64,000 nucleotides of DNA from CADEED01 sp039931065. GTDB taxonomy: Bacteria; Pseudomonadota; Gammaproteobacteria; Steroidobacterales; Steroidobacteraceae. Shown here piece after piece: positions 32,427 to 42,778 of the stretch. Numbering within the stretch: the first letter of the stretch is position 1; each line of letters opens with the position of its first letter. The stretch is taken from positions 522,674 through 586,673 of the forward strand of contig JBDTSP010000001.1 of assembly GCA_039931065.1 (NCBI GenBank), read 5' to 3'. The position numbers were made by a program, and so were the translations under genes. A model generated the notes under the pieces. The model was not told where the DNA came from. It saw only the letters and a program-made list of their open reading frames with translations, and did no database searches.

Positions 32427-33183
32427 GAAAGTCTCAAGAAGGTCGTGGGCTTGCATCCAAGCGCTCAGCCGAGCGCTGCGATGCGGAGGACGGAACTTAG
32501 CACTTTATTCCTGACGGATGAGCACCGGCGCTTTGTAGGTCACATCTGATCTCAGTTCCGACCTTAAGCCGTTGGATATGCCGAAGCTCTTCAGTCTCGG
32601 CGACGGGATAACTTTGCCAATACTTTTCACCCACGAACTACAGCAGCAATACCTCGGTGTATTCGCAGTTCAACCGCTTCCGTATTTCAGCAATTTGTTC
32701 GTCACGCGTGACGGCTATGGGAGGCGACTCATCGAGACTAATGTCGCGCCCATCTTTTTGGGCATCGGAGACCAGGAGATTCCAGTCGGTGTCCTCGCAC
32801 GTCGGCTCGATGAGGTTAAAAAGCCGCATATCGTGGTCGACGATGATCAGCAGGAAAGCTTGTGGTGGTCCACTTCGCAACACATGAACACGTCTCTTTG
32901 CACGTTGGATGCGAGTTTGTTCGTAATTTCGACGCGAGTCAGCCTTTCAATGCGCCTCCGTAGCATCTTTGACCAGATGCTCTGAGCCTTTCGGTCTGGT
33001 GTCGGTACCGACTGCCTTGAAGCGCAGGCTGCGATGAGGCAATCGCCATCCCCCTAAGTCAAAGGTTTGCCGCCCCCTTGTCCAGATTCTCATTTCTTAG
33101 GAAGTCGGTTCATGCAGTCAGAAAGGCGCCGATAGCGGTTACGGACGCCTTCGAACGACGGAGGCGGAAAGAGAGGTCCGTCG
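32427..33183 (+). other. Stretch without a certain gene
   Basis: Two opposed reading frames compete at 32572-32985 (plus, 137 codons) and 32638-32883 (minus, 81 codons, containing FLLIIVDHDMRLFNLIEP). Neither has a good start site or a recognisable domain, so neither is called. The last 200 bases hold the promoter region of the giant gene, with GAGAGG as its ribosome-binding site. Confidence 0.4.
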
Positions 33184-36100
33184 ATGTCGATTTCCGTCCG
33201 CCTGCGATGGGTGCTGGTCGCGGCCTTTGCGATTGGCACTTTGGTTTTTGCAAATCCCTTTCCAGGGCTCTGGGGTAATGGTGCCGGCGCCGCCGTGCAC
33301 TTCCAGCCCGTCGCCTGGCCGAGTGAACCCGCGAACCCCGTCAACTGCGGCGCGAACTGCGGTGACTGGAAACCCTATACCCGCTTCCGCAATCCCATCG
33401 GCGACGCGCGCACGCAGGATCCTTCCAACGGCGGCACCGCCCCGCAGAGCTACGTCAACGTCGCCTCGTCGTGCACCGACAAGTCGGCGCCCAGCGTCTA
33501 CTACTATCTACATCGCGGCGCCACGCCGGCCGACGACGTGATCATGTTCCGCTGGCGCGTGGAATCGGCCGCGCACAATTACGCCACGGGTCCGAGCCCC
33601 GGCAACTACGGTGCCAGCAGCCCATGGAGTTCGGCGCAGTGGACAGTGTTCTTCGACGTGGGGGGCTCCGGCTATCGGACGCTCGCCGCGCATCTGAATG
33701 GATCCTCCGGTTCACCGGCCGAGCCGGTCGACATGCTCGTCGGCATCTGGAGCAACACGCCTAACCAGTCTATCGATTACGCCGATCCGAACGTGTTGGT
33801 GCTCGGCCACAACCCGACGGCCTTCGTAGGCCCGTCGAATCGCCTCATGAACTTCCACGGCACGCTGAGCCCGGACGAATCCTGGCCCAATGGCGCCGCC
33901 GAGACGCAGTGGGACTACGGCACCACGCGCGCGAAACTGGTCAGCAGCAGCCCCTGCAGCGAATACTTCGTCGACTACCAGATCCCGGTAGCCATGCTGG
34001 ATGCGACCTCCGTGGGCGGCCCGGCGATCACTCGCGACACGCCCATTTCGATGCTGTTCTGCACCGCGAACAGCCTCACCAATCCTTTCCAGAAAGACTG
34101 CGCTATCAACCGCCAGTGGACTGCCGACGCCGCGCGCCCAGCTCCTTTCGGCGACTATCTTTCGTTCAATCGCCCCGAGCCTTACCAGCAGCCCATCGTA
34201 TCAGCCGTATCGGCAACGCCGCCTGCCAGCTGCCCGGGCAACTACTCGCTGAACTCCACGGTGCAGGACACACTCGCCGTGCAGAGCGGGGTGGTCACGC
34301 ACACGGTCAAGTCGGTGAAGTTTTTCTACTGGTACGACCGCAATGGCGACGGCCTCGCCAACGCTGCGGACACGGGTAGCGAGTGGATCTCGGCCAGCGC
34401 CGCGACGCTCAAATCGGGCACGCTCAACGCCTGGCAAGCGAGCTGGAACGCTGGTGCTCTCGCGAAGGGCAAGTACCTGATCGGCGTGCAAGCCGTAGAC
34501 GACAACACACTGGTGGACGATGGTGCGACGCCTTCCGGCATCGACAATCGCACGTTCTCCTATCTATCCGGCGACACGGACAGTGAGATCTATATCGGGA
34601 ATGCGTGGAAGAGCGGCCAGCAAGCGTCATTCCCGGCGCATTCACCGGTGCAGACGCCCAGCGGCACGGAGAATTGGTACGGCAACCCCTCCGTTACGGG
34701 CTTACAGGTGGCACTGGTGGGTACGGCCATCAACGCCTGCGGCGTGGCTCCCACGATAGAGCTGAGCTCGACGCCCGCGAGCGTCGCGGCGGGCGGTTCC
34801 GTGGCGTACACGGTGACTCTCGCTAACCCGAGCGCTAATTCGCAGGCCGAGACCTTCAGCTCGGTGTCGGCCACGCTGCCCAGCGGATTCTCTTATGTGA
34901 ACGCGTCGACCAGCGGCACGAATGGTTTGCCCTCCACGAACCCCACGGTGGCGTCGCAGACTTTGACTTGGACGCCGGGTGCGCCGCTGTCGCTGTCGCC
35001 TGGGCAGAGTGCCACGCTTGCATTCTCAGCTACCGCCGGCAGCACGCCCGGCGTGTACAGCGTAACCGCATTCTCTGCGAGCTCGTTCGGTACGCTCACC
35101 AGTTCGCCTGCGAGCACCACGGTCGATTCCGCGCGCTTGTCGCTTTCGATGACGCCGGGCGCGTACAGCATCGCAGCCGATGGCGCTACATCGCTCGTCT
35201 ACACACTGCGCTACGCTAACGACTCTGGGGTCGGCGTCACGGCGGCGAGCATTACAAGTGTGCTGCCCGCTCATGTGAACTACGTGGGTTGCAGCGGCGG
35301 CAGCCTGTGTTCGAACGCGGCCGGCACGGTCACGTGGACACTGGGGTCTATCGCCGCGAACTCCAGCGGCACGGTGACGCTCACCGTCAACGTGGCCAAC
35401 ACCATCACCACGTTCTCGCTGGCCAACAGCGCGACGCTGTCGGCCACGCCGCCGGGTGGTGGAACGGTGAGCGCGAGCGCGTCTGCAACGGTCGCGGTCA
35501 CGGGCGTCGCAGTTTCGGGCTCCGCCGCATTCACGCTGGTGAAAACTGCGAGCGCGGCCACCATGGCGCCCGGTGGTTCGATCACCTACACGCTGAGCTA
35601 CCAGAATTACGGCAGCGCCAGCGGCAGCGGCGTGAGCATCACTGATACGCTGCCTTCGGGCATGAGCTTCGGTTCCTGCAGCGCGAGCTGCAGTCAAGGC
35701 AGTGGCACAGTCACCTGGAATCTCGGGACCGTTGCCGCAGGCGGCAGTGGTTCGGTCACCGTGACGCTGACGGCCGCGACGCCTTTCACCGCGAGCAACC
35801 CGGCGACCAACAATGCCAGCCTCATGTGGAGTGGTGGTACGCCAGTGAATGCGAGCGTGTCGACCGGCATCACCGGCCAAGCGTGCAGCATCTATTACTA
35901 CCGCAACACCACGGCCAACGTGGGCAACGCCGGCACTCAGCGCATCGCCAATGTGTCGCCGGTACCGGTCTCGGGAGACACGGGCTCGAGCGTCACGGTT
36001 ACGGCTCCGGTGTCAGGCTCGGCTTATCTTGAAGCGGTGCGCTTCTACCAGGATCCGGCCACCTCCAATGACGTGCCTTTCGACGGCAACATCACCTCCA

Positions 36101-39100
36101 ACATCTATATAGATAGAGCGAACGGCCAGGGCTTGAACGTCCAGGCCACGGTGTACGACTACAACTCGGCCACGGGCGGCACGACACAGCTCGCGCAGCA
36201 GAACACGCTATTCAACGGCAGCACCAAAGGCCTGCTGTCCACGACGATCACGCCCTCGGGCACGCTGGCCAACGGCCATCGATTGCTGTGGGTGTACCAG
36301 GTGCGATCGAACCACAACAGCCTGACGGTGCAGGTTCAGTTCCAGTTCGGTGGCACCGTGACCAATGCCATCTCGGGCGGCAGCACGTTCGCCGACTCCA
36401 ACGCCTCGTACTGCGTGACGCCGCCGGCCAACCTTACGTTGGCCAAGCGCGTGAGCTCCGCTTCGATCGTCGAGGCGACGACGCCCACGCTCAAGTACAC
36501 GCTGAGCTATGCCAACTCTGGCAGTGCCAGTGCCAACAACACCTCGCTGGTGGCCCAGCTTCCCACCGGCTTCACCAGCTGCGAATACTCGACGAACGAC
36601 AGCACCTGGGCGAATTGCTCGAGTCTAGGCAGCTCACCGCAATCGCATACGTTCAGCCTCGGCACGCTCGGGGGCAGCGCAACGGGAAATGTCTACGTCC
36701 GCGGCACCGTACCGGCTGGCACCACGGCCGGCAACGTGCTTACCGCGACCAGCACGCTGGACAGTGACCAAACTACCGCATTGAATGCGTCGGCTTCGAC
36801 CAATGTCGCGGCTGCTGGCAGCGTCGCCGTGCCCGCGCTCTCGTTGAGCCTGTCCGCAGATCGCAGCACCGTCGCGCCCGGCGGCGCGGTCGTCTACACC
36901 GCGACCGTGGTCAACACCGGCAGCGGTACGGCTAACAACGTGGTGGTGAGCAATGCCCTGCCGGTGAGCGCTTACTACACCTATGGCGGCTGTTTCGGCA
37001 GCTGTGGCGTCGTTGCGGGAACCGCGACTTGGCCGACGATCTCGTCGCTCGCACCAGGTGCCTCGCAGAGCTTCACGTACAGCATGAACGTGGGTACGTC
37101 GGGTCTGCCGGCCGGCGTGACGCTGCTTGGCGACGACCTCGGCGCCACCGGCGACTCGTCGCTCTCGGCGACCAGCAACACGGTGACCGTCGCGGTGAAC
37201 GGTAACCCGTCATTGGGACTGCTGAACAATGTCGCGCCGACCGTCAACGTGCATCCGGGCACCGAGCTCACCTACACCATTACGCTGAGCAACGGCGGCG
37301 CCGCCAATGCCGGCGGAGTCGTGGTCGCGAACCCGGTGCCCGCGAACACCGACTACGTGGGCAATCTTTCCGCGGGGCAGGGCAGCGCCAGTTTCGACGC
37401 GGTCAACAATCGTGTGTTGTTCGACGTGGGCACGCTGGCTTCGGGATCAAGCGTCACGCTGTCATTCAGAGCACGTGTGCGTTCACCGCTGAATAGCGGT
37501 AATACTCTCATCTCGAGCACAGCGACCGCGACGTCCTTCAATGCTCCGCAGCAAATTGACTCAGCCGTCGTGACTGCCTCGGCGTCGGCGGTACTTGCGT
37601 TGACGCAGACCGCGCCTGCTTCGGTCACTTATCCCTCGACGACACTATCGAGCGCATCCGCGGGCACGGTGTTGCTGGTGGATCGTACCGATCGACTTCA
37701 AGTGAACCAGCTCGTGCAGGTGAATGGCCAAGTGGCGCGCGTCGTCTCGATGACGGCCCGCACACTGACGGTAGATAGCCTCATCACGGCGGCGGGCGGC
37801 GCCCCAGTAGTCGGCGCAGCACCCGTCACACTTACCTACCGCAATGATGGTGACGCGGACGCCACCGGTGTGCAGGTGCGCGAATCGTTGCATTCCGCCT
37901 TCGGGTACAACTCAGCTACGCCTGCAGCGACTTCCTCGCCGATAGTGGGTAACGGCGGGGACGTGGACTGGAATGTGGGCACTGTGGGAGCTGGCGAAAA
38001 CGCCACGCTGGAAGTGCAGACTTTCCCCACCGGCGCGAGCGGCAGCTTCCTCAACATGGGTAGTGTCACCGCCACGAATGCCACCACTGTGAATGCCAGC
38101 ACGGTCACCGCCGTGGGTGGCCTCACCTTCGCGAAGTCGACGTCCACGCCAACGGCATCCGCTGGCGGAGTTGCGACTTACACCATCATCGCCAGCAACT
38201 CGCTGGGTTCGCCGGTCTCGCCGGTGTCCGTCATCGACTCGCTGCCAAATGGCTTCTCATATCGTCCGGCCACCGCTACGGTCGGCGGCGTTTCGACCGA
38301 ACCCACCTTCGACGCCTCGGACACTGGCTCGACGCAGCCGACTTGGGCCGGGTTGTCGATTCCGGCCGGCGGCACACTGGTGATCGTGTTCCAGGCCGAC
38401 GTCGCCGCGGTCAACGGCGCGGGCGTCTATCAGAATGAACTCGCCGTGAGCGCGCCCTCCGGCGCAGGCGTCATGCTTTTCGATCCACTGCTCAGCAGCG
38501 TGGAAGATGTGACCGTGCTCGCGGCCGCCAGCGGCGTGCTCAAGGGCTACGTATTCCAGCGTCCCAGCGGCAATTCCCTGAGCTTCGATCCGGCCAATGA
38601 CACGCCGCTCGGCGGCGTGCGCGTGCAGATCCACAAGTCCGGCGCGGATTGCACCAACCCGGTGGGCGACAACTGCTTCGTCGTCGACACGGACTCGAAC
38701 GGATATTTCGAGCGTGTGGTGCCGGCAGAAAGCTGGATTGTCAGCGTGATTCCCGCGACCGGTGCACTGCCGGGCGGTTGGTACCAGATCGCCGGCGCCA
38801 ACGATGATTCGGTGACGGTGCCAGACCAAGGCAGCATCACTGACTACAACGGCTTCTCGAGCGCCGCGCCGCCTAGCTACCTGGTCTCCACGTCGGCTGG
38901 CGCCAATGGCAGCCTTTCGCCAGCCAGTCAAACCGTCGTGGATGGCGCCACCACCGCATTTACCGTGACGCCAGACAGCGGCTACTTGCTCTCTAGCGTC
39001 AGCGGGTGCTCAGGCTCTCTCGCAGGGGGCACCTATACGACAGGTGCAATCGCCGGCGCGTGCACCGTCACAGCGAGCTTCGTGAGCGCGAGCGTACCGA

Positions 39101-42100
39101 CGCACAACGTCACGTCCACCGCGGCTGGCGGTGGCGGCATCTCGCCGGCAAGCGCGGTGGTTGCCGATGGCAGCACCACTTCATTTACGGTCACGCCCGA
39201 CGTTGGCCAGCAGATCGTCGGCGTCACCGGCTGCGGTGGCAATCTCAGCGGCAATACGTACACCACGGGCGCCATCACCAATGCTTGCGCGGTGAGCGCC
39301 ACGTTCTCGCCGGTGATGATCAACGTGACGACCAGCGCGGGCGCGAATGGGGCGATCGCTCCGGGCAATGCCAGCGTGGTGTACGGAGGCACAACCAGCT
39401 TCACGGTCACGCCGGATTCGGGCTACGACATCGCCAGTGTCGCGGGTTGCGGTGGTTCGCTTGCTGGCAACTCGTACACTACGGGCAGTATCACGAGTGC
39501 GTGCGCGGTGTCGGCGACATTCATCTCGCAGGGTGTGCCGTCGTTCCTGGTCACCAGCGCTGCCGGAAGCGGGGGCTCCGTGACACCCGGTTCAGTACTT
39601 GTCGCCAGCGGCTCTGCCACTTCGTTCGCGATTTCGCCGGACCCCGGCCACTCCATCGCGGGCGCTGCGGGCTGCGGCGGTTCTCTGAACGGCAACACTT
39701 ACACCACCGGACCGGTCACCGCGGCGTGCGCGGTGTCGGCAACTTTCAGCGCCAACAGCTATACGGTGACCTCGAGCGCTGGGGCGGGTGGCAGCATCAC
39801 GCCGCCATCGCAGTCCGTGACACATGGAAGCACCACGTCATTCACGTTGACGCCAGCCACGGGCTACAGCATCGACACGGTGAGTGGCTGCAGCGGCGAT
39901 CTCAGCGGTAACTCGTACACCACGGGTGCAGTGACCGGTGCGTGCTCGGTGTCGGCAACCTTCAGCAACAACAACCATGCGGTCACCGCCAGCGCGGGCG
40001 CGGGCGGGTCGGTGACGCCAGCCTCACAACTCGTGACGGAGGGCGCCACGGGCACGATCACGATCACGCCGGATGCGGGTCACGCCATCGGTACGGTCTT
40101 GGGTTGCGGCGGCTCGCTGAGTGGCGACACCTTTATAACGGGCCCCATCACAACTGTGTGCTCAGTGTCCGCGACGTTCACCACCAACAGCTACACGGTG
40201 ACCTCTAGCGCCGGGTCCGGCGGAAGTATCACGCCGCCGTCGCGCTCGGTGACCCACGGCGCGACGACCACGTTCGCCATCACGCCCGACGCGGATTACG
40301 CCACTACGGGCGTAACCGGTTGCGGTGGAAGTTTGAGTGGCAACACGTACACGACGGCGGCAATCACGGCCGCGTGCGCCGTGAGCGCGACGTTCTCGCG
40401 CTTGGGCCCGTCGTTCGACCCCGCGCCTCCGGCTCGCATCAACGCGAGAGCACTGACTGCCGACGTGCCGACGAGCATCGCACCCGCGGCACGCGACGCG
40501 AATGGCAATCCGCTCGCCGTCATCTTGGTGGGAGAGAGTCGGCTGCGTCCGGGCCGTCATCTGCTGACCTGGCGCGCGGTGGATGCGCAGGGCCGCGAGA
40601 GCACGACGCAGCAGCAGTTCGATGTCTGGCCGATGATTTCGGCGGGCAATGATCTGACCGTTGGGTTCGGTTCCGATGCAGCCTTCGCGGTGGTGCTGAA
40701 TGGCGATTCGCCTGAATATCCTTTCGCCGTCGCTTTCGAGGTGAGTGGCCCTGGATTCGGAAGCCTGCACAACCTGGCGTCGGGGACCGCGACGTTCACT
40801 TCCGGCACCGAAGTCGCGGTGAATTTCAACGCGCTGCCGCAGGGCACGTCGATGCCTGTGCAGCACCTGACTGTCTCGCTCGATCCGGCGGCGAACCTTG
40901 GCGCGCGCACGTCTCTGGACATCGCGTTGATATCCGCCAACGAAGCGCCGCGCGCCACCATCGTGACCACGCAGTCGACGCGCGTAGGCGATCTCGTGGC
41001 GCAGGATGGCGGGCCGGTGACCCTCCGCGTGGATATTGAGGACCCGAATCCTGCTGACACGCACGTGGTCGCCTGGACGGTGCCGGCGGGCCTCACCGTA
41101 CAGACTTCGTCCGACGGACGTTCGATCACCTTCGATCCCACGCGCTTCAATGTGGGCATCAGCAAGTTCGACGTGCAAGTCACGGACAGCGGCACACCTC
41201 GGCTGTCTTCGAAGGCTTCGCGACAGCTAGCCGTACGCGCCGCGTCGCTTGTGTTGGGCGTTGGTGACGCCAACGGCAACGGTGTGAGCGATACCGATGA
41301 AGGCTGGGGCGATTCGGGTAACGGCATCCCGGTCTACCTGAGCCGCGACTCCTCGCGACAGGTGCTGCCCGAAGACGCCCCCGTCACGGACCGCTACCTC
41401 GTGGAAGGTCCGCCCGATCAGGCGCTGCGGGTGGGTGTATACGCGCTGCTCAATGGCGGCAATGGCGCGCGAATCGACACGGAAATTGTCTATGGCATGA
41501 CCGCACGCGACGTAGTCGCCAACGTGGGCGGCATCTTCAGCGTCGACGCGTGGGATCTGGGCTCACCTAACGGCGCCGTGATGGTGATCCCGCAGCGAGC
41601 GGCCATCCCGGCCAACGCTGTGTACCGGCTCTGGGACCCAAAAAACAATCGCTGGATGACTTTTGTTGAGAACGGCGTGAATCACCTCGCGTCCGCTCCT
41701 GGCACGCCGGGCTACTGTCCGACGGTGGGCAGCTCGGCCTATCTACCGGGTCTGCGGGCTGGCGACCTCTGCGTTCAGGTGACGATTGAGGACGGTGGCC
41801 CGAACGACGGCGACGCACAGAAGGATGGTGCGATGACATCCCTCGGCGGAGTCGCGCAGCGAGTGGAGGGCGTAGTGACGGGAAGCAGTCAGGGCGGCAG
41901 TGGCGGAGGAGGGGCGGTGGGTATCGAAATACTGGGGCTGATGATGCTGGTTGCGTTGCGCCTGGCGCGCAAGCGTAGTACCTGGATGGCCCCGCTGTTG
42001 ATAGGCCCTCTCATAGCGAATGGAGCTGAGCCTTCTGACGTCGTGCATCGCTGGTACGCGGGACTGAGTGTAGTGAGCGTTCACAATAGTGACGGGGCCG

Positions 42101-42609
42101 CCGAGATGGACCGCCGTCTCGCCGCTGAAGGCTATACGACGACCACGACACTCTCCGGACAGCATCGCTTCGGCGGCTCACTGTTCGCAGGCTGCGAACT
42201 TGGTCGCTTCTCGTTCGAGCTTGGCTATGTGACGCTTGGCCGAATGGACTCGAGAATAAACGGCAGCACGCCGTTGGATGATATCTATCTCGGGGCGATC
42301 AGCCGCGCTCACCCTCGCTCTGGCGAAGGCCCGCAAGCTGCGCTGCTGGCGACACTGCCGTTGAGCGATCGCTTCGAGCTTTTCGGACGCGCGGGCCTCT
42401 TTTACTGGAAAAACCTTCAGACGGCGCGATCGGGTGGACAGTCAGTGCACGGCACGGATCGCCGCCTGGACCCTATGGTTTCGTTGGGAGTCTCCTACCA
42501 TCCCGGTTCTCGCTGGTCGTTACGTGCCGCGGCGGAACTGTATCGGCTTGAGGACCAGAAAGTGACAACACTGCAGCTCGGAATCGTCCGACGCCTCGGG
42601 AATGAGTGA
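33184..42609 (+). CDS. Giant multidomain surface protein with GlyGly-type anchor and C-terminal barrel
   Basis: Exported protein of 3141 residues. A signal peptide (to about 35) precedes an N-terminal domain to about 450. About seven DUF11-like immunoglobulin-type domains follow (about 520-1780), recognisable by phrases such as APGGSITYTLSYQNYGSASG. An SdrD-B/Cna-like module is at about 1784-1890, and seven Cys-paired repeats at about 1900-2409. Further beta domains follow, then a choice-of-anchor-U-like segment ending VTIEDGGPNDGD. Next come a GGSGGGG/helix/RKR tripartite tail (about 2904-2931), a second signal-like peptide at Met2935, and an OmpA-like barrel to the end. It is probably a surface adhesin or large cell-wall protein. 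No stop separates the anchor from the barrel. Confidence 0.85.
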   Translation: MSISVRLRWVLVAAFAIGTLVFANPFPGLWGNGAGAAVHFQPVAWPSEPANPVNCGANCGDWKPYTRFRNPIGDARTQDPSNGGTAPQSYVNVASSCTDKSAPSVYYYLHRGATPADDVIMFRWRVESAAHNYATGPSPGNYGASSPWSSAQWTVFFDVGGSGYRTLAAHLNGSSGSPAEPVDMLVGIWSNTPNQSIDYADPNVLVLGHNPTAFVGPSNRLMNFHGTLSPDESWPNGAAETQWDYGTTRAKLVSSSPCSEYFVDYQIPVAMLDATSVGGPAITRDTPISMLFCTANSLTNPFQKDCAINRQWTADAARPAPFGDYLSFNRPEPYQQPIVSAVSATPPASCPGNYSLNSTVQDTLAVQSGVVTHTVKSVKFFYWYDRNGDGLANAADTGSEWISASAATLKSGTLNAWQASWNAGALAKGKYLIGVQAVDDNTLVDDGATPSGIDNRTFSYLSGDTDSEIYIGNAWKSGQQASFPAHSPVQTPSGTENWYGNPSVTGLQVALVGTAINACGVAPTIELSSTPASVAAGGSVAYTVTLANPSANSQAETFSSVSATLPSGFSYVNASTSGTNGLPSTNPTVASQTLTWTPGAPLSLSPGQSATLAFSATAGSTPGVYSVTAFSASSFGTLTSSPASTTVDSARLSLSMTPGAYSIAADGATSLVYTLRYANDSGVGVTAASITSVLPAHVNYVGCSGGSLCSNAAGTVTWTLGSIAANSSGTVTLTVNVANTITTFSLANSATLSATPPGGGTVSASASATVAVTGVAVSGSAAFTLVKTASAATMAPGGSITYTLSYQNYGSASGSGVSITDTLPSGMSFGSCSASCSQGSGTVTWNLGTVAAGGSGSVTVTLTAATPFTASNPATNNASLMWSGGTPVNASVSTGITGQACSIYYYRNTTANVGNAGTQRIANVSPVPVSGDTGSSVTVTAPVSGSAYLEAVRFYQDPATSNDVPFDGNITSNIYIDRANGQGLNVQATVYDYNSATGGTTQLAQQNTLFNGSTKGLLSTTITPSGTLANGHRLLWVYQVRSNHNSLTVQVQFQFGGTVTNAISGGSTFADSNASYCVTPPANLTLAKRVSSASIVEATTPTLKYTLSYANSGSASANNTSLVAQLPTGFTSCEYSTNDSTWANCSSLGSSPQSHTFSLGTLGGSATGNVYVRGTVPAGTTAGNVLTATSTLDSDQTTALNASASTNVAAAGSVAVPALSLSLSADRSTVAPGGAVVYTATVVNTGSGTANNVVVSNALPVSAYYTYGGCFGSCGVVAGTATWPTISSLAPGASQSFTYSMNVGTSGLPAGVTLLGDDLGATGDSSLSATSNTVTVAVNGNPSLGLLNNVAPTVNVHPGTELTYTITLSNGGAANAGGVVVANPVPANTDYVGNLSAGQGSASFDAVNNRVLFDVGTLASGSSVTLSFRARVRSPLNSGNTLISSTATATSFNAPQQIDSAVVTASASAVLALTQTAPASVTYPSTTLSSASAGTVLLVDRTDRLQVNQLVQVNGQVARVVSMTARTLTVDSLITAAGGAPVVGAAPVTLTYRNDGDADATGVQVRESLHSAFGYNSATPAATSSPIVGNGGDVDWNVGTVGAGENATLEVQTFPTGASGSFLNMGSVTATNATTVNASTVTAVGGLTFAKSTSTPTASAGGVATYTIIASNSLGSPVSPVSVIDSLPNGFSYRPATATVGGVSTEPTFDASDTGSTQPTWAGLSIPAGGTLVIVFQADVAAVNGAGVYQNELAVSAPSGAGVMLFDPLLSSVEDVTVLAAASGVLKGYVFQRPSGNSLSFDPANDTPLGGVRVQIHKSGADCTNPVGDNCFVVDTDSNGYFERVVPAESWIVSVIPATGALPGGWYQIAGANDDSVTVPDQGSITDYNGFSSAAPPSYLVSTSAGANGSLSPASQTVVDGATTAFTVTPDSGYLLSSVSGCSGSLAGGTYTTGAIAGACTVTASFVSASVPTHNVTSTAAGGGGISPASAVVADGSTTSFTVTPDVGQQIVGVTGCGGNLSGNTYTTGAITNACAVSATFSPVMINVTTSAGANGAIAPGNASVVYGGTTSFTVTPDSGYDIASVAGCGGSLAGNSYTTGSITSACAVSATFISQGVPSFLVTSAAGSGGSVTPGSVLVASGSATSFAISPDPGHSIAGAAGCGGSLNGNTYTTGPVTAACAVSATFSANSYTVTSSAGAGGSITPPSQSVTHGSTTSFTLTPATGYSIDTVSGCSGDLSGNSYTTGAVTGACSVSATFSNNNHAVTASAGAGGSVTPASQLVTEGATGTITITPDAGHAIGTVLGCGGSLSGDTFITGPITTVCSVSATFTTNSYTVTSSAGSGGSITPPSRSVTHGATTTFAITPDADYATTGVTGCGGSLSGNTYTTAAITAACAVSATFSRLGPSFDPAPPARINARALTADVPTSIAPAARDANGNPLAVILVGESRLRPGRHLLTWRAVDAQGRESTTQQQFDVWPMISAGNDLTVGFGSDAAFAVVLNGDSPEYPFAVAFEVSGPGFGSLHNLASGTATFTSGTEVAVNFNALPQGTSMPVQHLTVSLDPAANLGARTSLDIALISANEAPRATIVTTQSTRVGDLVAQDGGPVTLRVDIEDPNPADTHVVAWTVPAGLTVQTSSDGRSITFDPTRFNVGISKFDVQVTDSGTPRLSSKASRQLAVRAASLVLGVGDANGNGVSDTDEGWGDSGNGIPVYLSRDSSRQVLPEDAPVTDRYLVEGPPDQALRVGVYALLNGGNGARIDTEIVYGMTARDVVANVGGIFSVDAWDLGSPNGAVMVIPQRAAIPANAVYRLWDPKNNRWMTFVENGVNHLASAPGTPGYCPTVGSSAYLPGLRAGDLCVQVTIEDGGPNDGDAQKDGAMTSLGGVAQRVEGVVTGSSQGGSGGGGAVGIEILGLMMLVALRLARKRSTWMAPLLIGPLIANGAEPSDVVHRWYAGLSVVSVHNSDGAAEMDRRLAAEGYTTTTTLSGQHRFGGSLFAGCELGRFSFELGYVTLGRMDSRINGSTPLDDIYLGAISRAHPRSGEGPQAALLATLPLSDRFELFGRAGLFYWKNLQTARSGGQSVHGTDRRLDPMVSLGVSYHPGSRWSLRAAAELYRLEDQKVTTLQLGIVRRLGNE
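38884..40405 (+). repeat. Seven tandem coding repeats of about 210 bases
   Basis: Within the giant gene, seven units of about 70 residues follow one another. Each reads close to SAGAGGSITPPSQSVTHGST, TSFTVTPDSGY, a GCGGSL loop, TYTTGAIT and ACAVSATF. Each unit carries one Cys in GCxG and one in the xACxVSATF strand, so each may form its own disulfide. They resemble InlB B-type/beta-grasp repeats of bacterial surface proteins. Confidence 0.85.
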
Positions 42610-42778
42610 CGGGGATGTAAACGACAGCCTTGGATCGGTGTCGGTTGACGCAATCTGGGCGGCGGTTGGGTGCCCTTTTTGCGAGTGCAGTTCGCCGATT
42701 AGCTGCGCGTCGATTGTCGTGTTCAAAAAGACGCCGACTGGAGTGCTCGCATTAGCGTCTTCTGGCGAGGTATTCCCC

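Noticed and set aside
32572..32985. Opposed frames of 137 codons (plus) and 81 codons (minus, 32638-32883)
   Set aside because: Either could be a gene, but starts are poor, they exclude one another, and I recognise neither, so no CDS was called.
38884..40405. Regular repeats of about 210 bases considered as CRISPR or satellite DNA
   Set aside because: They are in-frame protein repeats with conserved residues and synonymous variation, much longer than CRISPR repeats and without unique spacers.
40162..41178. 338-codon minus-strand frame within the giant gene
   Set aside because: Antisense to continuous, domain-bearing coding sequence; Arg/His-rich shadow frame.
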